A DNA stretch of 64,000 nucleotides from Acanthosepion esculentum (Eukaryota > Mollusca > Cephalopoda > Sepiida > Sepiidae). Below the pieces are notes generated by a model that saw nothing but the letters and a program-made list of their open reading frames with translations, was not told where the DNA came from and searched no databases. The stretch is from contig OZ038498.1 of NCBI GenBank assembly GCA_964036315.1, positions 14,292,997-14,356,996 on the forward strand, given 5' to 3'. The stretch's first letter is position 1. Each line of letters begins with the position of its first letter. Made by a program: the position numbers and the translations under genes. Below, in pieces: positions 59,819-64,000 of this stretch.

Positions 59819-61198
59819 GGCCGTGGTCGAGGCAGAGGTGGGAGTAGTAATACTCCTGGGCGCAAAAAGAAAGTGAAGAACACAACAAAAACGGAAGAAT
59901 CAGACAGTGTCCAGAACACTGACCAGTCTGTCACAGATGTATCAGCTTCTGAACCAGGAAAGGACACGCTTCTTGCTGGTCGGCCAAAACGTCGCCCAAT
60001 CAAGAACAGGAAGTATGAAAAGGACCTGGATACTGAACAGGAAAAGTCTAAAACAAAGAAACCAGGCCGTCCTCCTCGTAAAAATGCTAAGAAAGACGAC
60101 CAGTCAACCCCTAAGGGTGGGAGCGAGCTGAACACCTCTAAGGAATCTGTAAACAGCACACCATTAAAGGCTAAGGTTGGTCGAGGTGGTAAAAGGCCGT
60201 TAGCTAAGGCTGCTGCAAGTCAACTTTCTACGACTGCAGACATTTCTGAATCTGTTTCTGCTACTGACGTATCAATGAATGTTGACCTCTCTAATGACGG
60301 TCAAGTATCATTGGTGTCTCATACTGCTGAGACTTCTGTTGAAGGACCACTTCAGGCTGATATAAGTAATATCACACAGGAATTCAAGGAATCTCAGACT
60401 ATACCACCTAGCTCAGTGGATAAATCAGAGGAAGATAACAGCAGCAAACTGGAGAACAACCTCACAGACAGTTCCGATTCCATACTGAAATCCAATACAC
60501 AGCCTTTAGGGGATTCAAAGCTTGATACAAGTAGTGAAGAGTATACATTAAGTAGTTTAATTAAAAAGCCAGCTGGTGTGACTAAGAAGGCTGCAACAGC
60601 CCTCAGAAAATCTGCCCGTGGTGGTCGACAAGGGGCTGCAGGTGTAGGTCGAGGAAAAAAAGTCAAACTCGAAGCTACTCCTGTAAGTGAGTCTGATAAC
60701 TCTTGTGTGTCACCAGTTGTATCGGCCACTCCAAAAGTGGGAAAGAAATTGAAAATTAAAGTCAAAGTCAAGGTAAAAGGCAAAGAGACTGTCGAGGGTA
60801 AAAAGAAGAAGAAAAAGAAGGATCTGGTGGAGAAAAAGAAAAAGAAGAAAGAGGAGGAGGTGGAAGAGAAAAAGAAAGGTGAGCAGGAGGAGGGAAACAA
60901 TGGTGAGGTGACCAAGCCGGTTCCGCTTATGAAGACTGGACGGCCAAAACGCCAGGCCAGGATCCGAAAAGAGGAACGTGAAAAGGCAGCCAAAGCCAGT
61001 GAGCTGGAAGCGAAAAAGAAAAAGAAGCTGAAACGAAAGAAGAGAGTTTCAATTGATGCTGACGATGAGGAGGATGATGATTATGATGATGATGATGATG
61101 ACGACGAGGATGATGATGACGAAGATGATGATGATGATGATGAGGAAGAGGTTCCATTGCAGCGTTTGAAGAAGCAACAACCTGGTGCCAAAACAAAG
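59819..61198 (+). CDS. Exon 4 of AT-hook/RG nuclear protein gene
   Basis: The acceptor TTCTTTCTTTCTAG leads into GGC at phase 0, continuing the RG tract ('GRGRGRGGSSNTPGRKKK'). The exon gives 460 codons. Three AT-hook-like motifs are visible: 'AGRPKRRP' (from 59975), the classical core 'PGRPPRK' (60062-60082) and 'GRPKRQAR' (60938-60961). Between them lie Ser/Thr-rich disordered sequence, a second RG patch (60615-60655) and Lys runs (60729-60890) that can act as nuclear localisation signals. Near the end an Asp/Glu run of about 30 residues (61057-61150, GAT-rich) follows. The donor is AAG|GTGCGT, phase 0. The features fit a DNA-minor-groove-binding chromatin protein; the identity is unknown. 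The protein continues past the window. Confidence 0.92.
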
Positions 61199-61216
61199 GT
61201 GCGTATATATTCTAGA

Positions 61217-61650
61217 CCCGATGAATTACTTAATTATAATTATCTCAAATCCTTCCAATTTCTATCACTTCTATATCCTTGCTAGATCCGGCTTCTAATG
61301 CTCTGGATTGAGCGGCTTGGCAATAGTAGCCCTGGCTAGTAGGGCACGGTCCTATGGGTAAGAGAAACTCGGATAAGTTCCACCACAGAATATGTGATCG
61401 AGCGGCGCTATATCTAGTCTGATTCGCTACCTCATTGTCACCGAGGCCCGTTGAACAGTTGGTATGACGTTTGCCTGATAATGTAACTGTCCGGGTTACA
61501 ATTCTCTATAGTGGATGCTCACTGCTGATGAGTCCCAAATATAGGACGAAACGGCCGTCCAGTGCTTTCTGCATTCTGTTGATGTTTGTTCTAAAAAACT
61601 CGATGAATTACTTAATTATAATTATCTCAAATCCTCCTAATTTCTATCAG
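61217..61650 (+). mobile_element. Hammerhead-ribozyme SINE in intron 4 (sense)
   Basis: A direct repeat of about 50 bp ('CGATGAATTACTTAATTATA' and onward) occurs at 61217-61265 and 61600-61650. Between them is a GC-richer insert with a tRNA-like head ('CAGTTGGTATGACG' as A box, 'CGGGTTACAATTCTC' as B box, about 61455-61507) and then a complete hammerhead motif. The direct repeat is either an unusually long target duplication or a partial tandem unit. It lies 19 bases past the exon 4 donor and in the same orientation as the gene. Confidence 0.78.
61513..61576 (+). ncRNA. Hammerhead ribozyme (type I)
   Basis: Stem I proximal is CACTG (61520-61524) with CAGTG (61560-61564). Distal stem I is GGATGC (61513-61518) with GCATTC (61571-61576), separated by an internal loop. 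The core CTGATGAG is at 61525-61532. Stem II is TCC...GGA with an 8-base loop (CAAATATA). CGAAA (61547-61551) is followed by stem III, the self-complementary CGGCCG, and then the cleavage triplet GTC with predicted scission after C61559. Every invariant core base is present. The core and stem II resemble the schistosome Sm-alpha ribozyme. The palindromic, loop-less stem III favours action as a dimer. Confidence 0.88.
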
Positions 61651-61949
61651 ATATATACATGCAATAATTTCTCCTGTACTCTTTGTGCAAATCTCGAGCT
61701 GGTTTCAAAAGTCATGCCTATCATAGGCATGCAGATAAGTAGTAGGTGGTCGTCAGAACCTCATATGTTGAGCCTGATGGGAGAGTCCATCATGCATATT
61801 ATTATTTTTACTTTTATCTATGTGATTTCCAAAGTAATGGATTTTTTATTTATTAATCTGACAGATTTTTATCATTTTAAACGTTATATTCTTATACCCA
61901 TATTTGAGCAGACACTCTGTTTATTTTAAACAGTATATTTATTTTCGTC

Positions 61950-62350
61950 TACCGGCCTGAATATTTGAGAAATCTTATTAAAGAAAAATGTGCCCTCCAC
62001 CAAGATTCAAACCTGTGTCCCCTTTTGAAGTGAAACCATCATTAGATCTGACATGCTTTTAAGCGACTTTGGCTTGAAGGGCATCGACAATTAAGCCAGG
62101 CCGAATACTGCCTTCAACTACAATTCTTCTCATTTTAAATTCTTGAGAGTTCAAATCGGCTCAGTTTCATATCCAAAACGTAAGGCCATTTCCAAAGAAG
62201 TACTGGATGTTCTATTTATTAATCTGGCAGATTTTTATCACTTTAAACATTAAGTCTGAATATCCATATTTGCTCAAACATGGGTATCCACTAAAAATTA
62301 ATATTTAAAGTGATCTGGTGGCTTATTAAATAAAAAAATCCATTACTCCT
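61950..62350 (-). repeat. SINE family S copies, partly inverted
   Basis: On the - strand 62095-61990 holds a tRNA-like head with 'CAAAGTCGCTTAAAAGCATG' and the B box 'GGTTTGAATCTTGG', then 'ATTCAGGCCGGTA' at 61950. The neighbouring 62230-62350 carries the family body ('CAAACATGGGTATCCACTAA') in + orientation, so two pieces lie in opposite directions. Confidence 0.6.
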
Positions 62351-62606
62351 TTTGAAGTCTTAAAAATGAAAGATAATGATTCATAAATAATAGGTCTTAA
62401 TTAAAACTCTTAATATTTTTTTCTTTTCTTGGTCTTAAAATAAATGGTGTTTTTTATTCTGATCCCAAAATTGCTAAGATGCAATCTGGGATTTCTACAA
62501 TCTCCACTTATAATTTTATTCTTCTTTTCTTTCTCACACAGCTACTTTTCTTATTGAAAATATAAAGCAATAATTTCTTTTATTTTTCCTTTTTTTACAC
62601 TTGTAG

Positions 62607-62618
62607 TCTGAGTGGCAG
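62607..62618 (+). CDS. Candidate 12-base microexon (Ser-Glu-Trp-Gln)
   Basis: A long pyrimidine tract and acceptor (CCTTTTTTTACACTTGTAG) precede TCTGAGTGGCAG, followed at once by a strong donor GTAAGG. The length is a multiple of three and the phase-0 ends match the exon 4 donor, so inclusion would add four residues without changing frame. Microexons of 3-27 bases are known in neural genes of animals. The evidence is only splice-site strength and phase; transcript data would decide. Confidence 0.45.
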
Positions 62619-62659
62619 GTAAGGAGAATAGTACAGGAAAGAAGCCCATTATTTTTTAT

Positions 62660-62667
62660 ATATATCA

Positions 62668-62704
<37 letters not shown>

Positions 62705-63481
62705 TATATATATATATATATATATATTATATATTATATTATATATATATATATATATATTATATATTATATTATATATATATATATATATATTATATAT
62801 TATATATATATATATATATATTATATATTATATTATATATATATATATATATATATTATATATTATATTATATATATATATATATATATTATATATTATA
62901 TATATATATATTATATATTATATTATATATATATATATTATATATTATATTATATATATATATATATATATTATATATTATATTATATATATATATATTA
63001 TATATTATATTATATATATATATATTATATATTATATTATATATATATATATATATATTATATATTATATTATATATATATATATTATATATTATATTAT
63101 ATATATATATATATATATTATATATTATATTATATATATATATATATATATTATATATTATATTATATATATATATATATATGTTATATATTATATTATA
63201 TATATATATATTATATATTATATTATATATATATATATATATTATATATATATATATATATATTATATATTATATTATATATATATATATATATATTATA
63301 TATTATATTATATATATATATATATATTATATATTATATTATATATTATATTATATATATATATTATATTATATATATATATTATATATTATATATATAT
63401 ATTATATTATATATATATATTATATATTATATATATATATTATATTATATATATATTATATATTATATTATATATATATAT

Positions 63482-63570
<89 letters not shown>

Positions 63571-63605
63571 ATACATTATATATATATATTATATATATTA
63601 TAAAT
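62660..63605. repeat. 950-bp TA-rich satellite
   Basis: Alternating TA runs broken by TTATATATTATATTATA-type phase shifts, with almost no C or G. A higher-order period of roughly 30-60 bp is visible. The 343-codon Tyr/Ile frame through it is an artefact. Confidence 0.97.
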
Positions 63606-64000
63606 TAATAGATTTAAAATATGGTTTTACCGCTACACAGTGATGACCATGTTTCAGAAATGGAAGCTAAAGCCCCTGAATTTAATTTTGTTATTAAACC
63701 AAAGACATTAGTTCCATTTCCTCATCAAGCGAATTTTGGAGTAACTTACTTTTTAAAATTTACGGTTGTTAACGGCACAGGAAAGATTCATAGTTTGAGG
63801 GTTTCCAAGGTTACCGATAAATCCATTCATCTAGACAAGGGGTGGTAGAGGGTTCAATTTTTAATTTTCGTTGTCTCAGTTAATAGTTACATTTGAAAGC
63901 GGGGTTATGTTTAGGGATGGGTAGGGATGTATCTTTTAACAAATTCTGACATCCGCTAAATTCATGTCATCTGGGTTTATTTCTAACGGCAAAAATTCTT
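63597..64000 (+). mobile_element. Possible end of a transposon entering at the window edge
   Basis: 63597-63700 is a diverged copy of the arm of the foldback at 30319 (ATTATAAATTAA, then 'GATTTAAAATATGGTTT', 'GCTACACAG', 'CATGTTTCA' and 'GAAGCTAAA'). It starts exactly where the TA tract stops. The following 300 bp is GC-richer and unassigned; the short open frame 63621-63848 has no recognisable domain. Confidence 0.5.

Noticed and set aside
60394..60993. 199-codon antisense frame
   Set aside because: Shadow of exon 4: Ser/Phe runs opposite Lys/Glu codons.
62612..63643. 343-codon open frame
   Set aside because: Pure Tyr/Ile translation of a TA satellite with no coding signal.

Overview
This is a eukaryotic, AT-rich, intron-dominated window with one 200-base assembly gap (43801-44000). 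The dense mixture of tRNA-derived SINEs, RTE/CR1-type LINE ends, Penelope-like, mariner and hAT relics, and long TA/CA microsatellites suggests a lophotrochozoan. I infer a mollusc, most likely an octopod cephalopod; that assignment is an inference from repeat content, not a database match.

The only protein gene I can build is on the + strand. Four exons join with matching splice phases: 27651-27815 (ATG at 27660), 42018-42433, 55014-55479 and 59819-61198. A candidate 12-base microexon follows at 62607-62618. Together they give about 806 residues of a nuclear-type protein: a non-basic N-terminus, a Q/E/P-rich patch, an RG-rich segment, three AT-hook-like motifs, lysine-rich runs and a long acidic run. 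The 3' end lies beyond the window. I do not recognise the family.

The first 9.6 kb is a nested transposon stack that can be dated by target-site duplications: a short foldback element (intact relative at 39.3-39.9 kb) was hit by an hAT element (8-bp duplication). That was hit by a Mutator/Foldback-like element (10-bp duplication), which now carries a Penelope-like relic. A second Mutator-like copy sits beside it and a third lies at 50.4-52.7 kb. From 10 to 27 kb there are LINE fragments, a dimeric dispersed repeat, a solo LTR with three ZNF143/Staf-like sites (14.1-14.6 kb), and a mariner relic split by a second solo LTR (26.4-26.7 kb).

The gene's introns carry the rest. Intron 1 holds a palindromic foldback, a 5S rRNA-derived sequence, an RT relic with four in-frame 129-bp repeats, an hAT MITE with an 8-bp duplication, and an hAT transposase relic with a BED-type finger. 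Intron 2 holds a 30-copy 31-bp satellite, SINEs, the third Mutator-like element and an RNase H LINE tail. Intron 3 starts with a 23-bp minisatellite.

The most striking signal is a complete hammerhead ribozyme motif at 61513-61576, sense-oriented in intron 4. It sits directly behind a tRNA-like Pol III promoter, an architecture known from the schistosome Sm-alpha SINE. A second tRNA-like head plus hammerhead-like core lies on the - strand at 51.9 kb.
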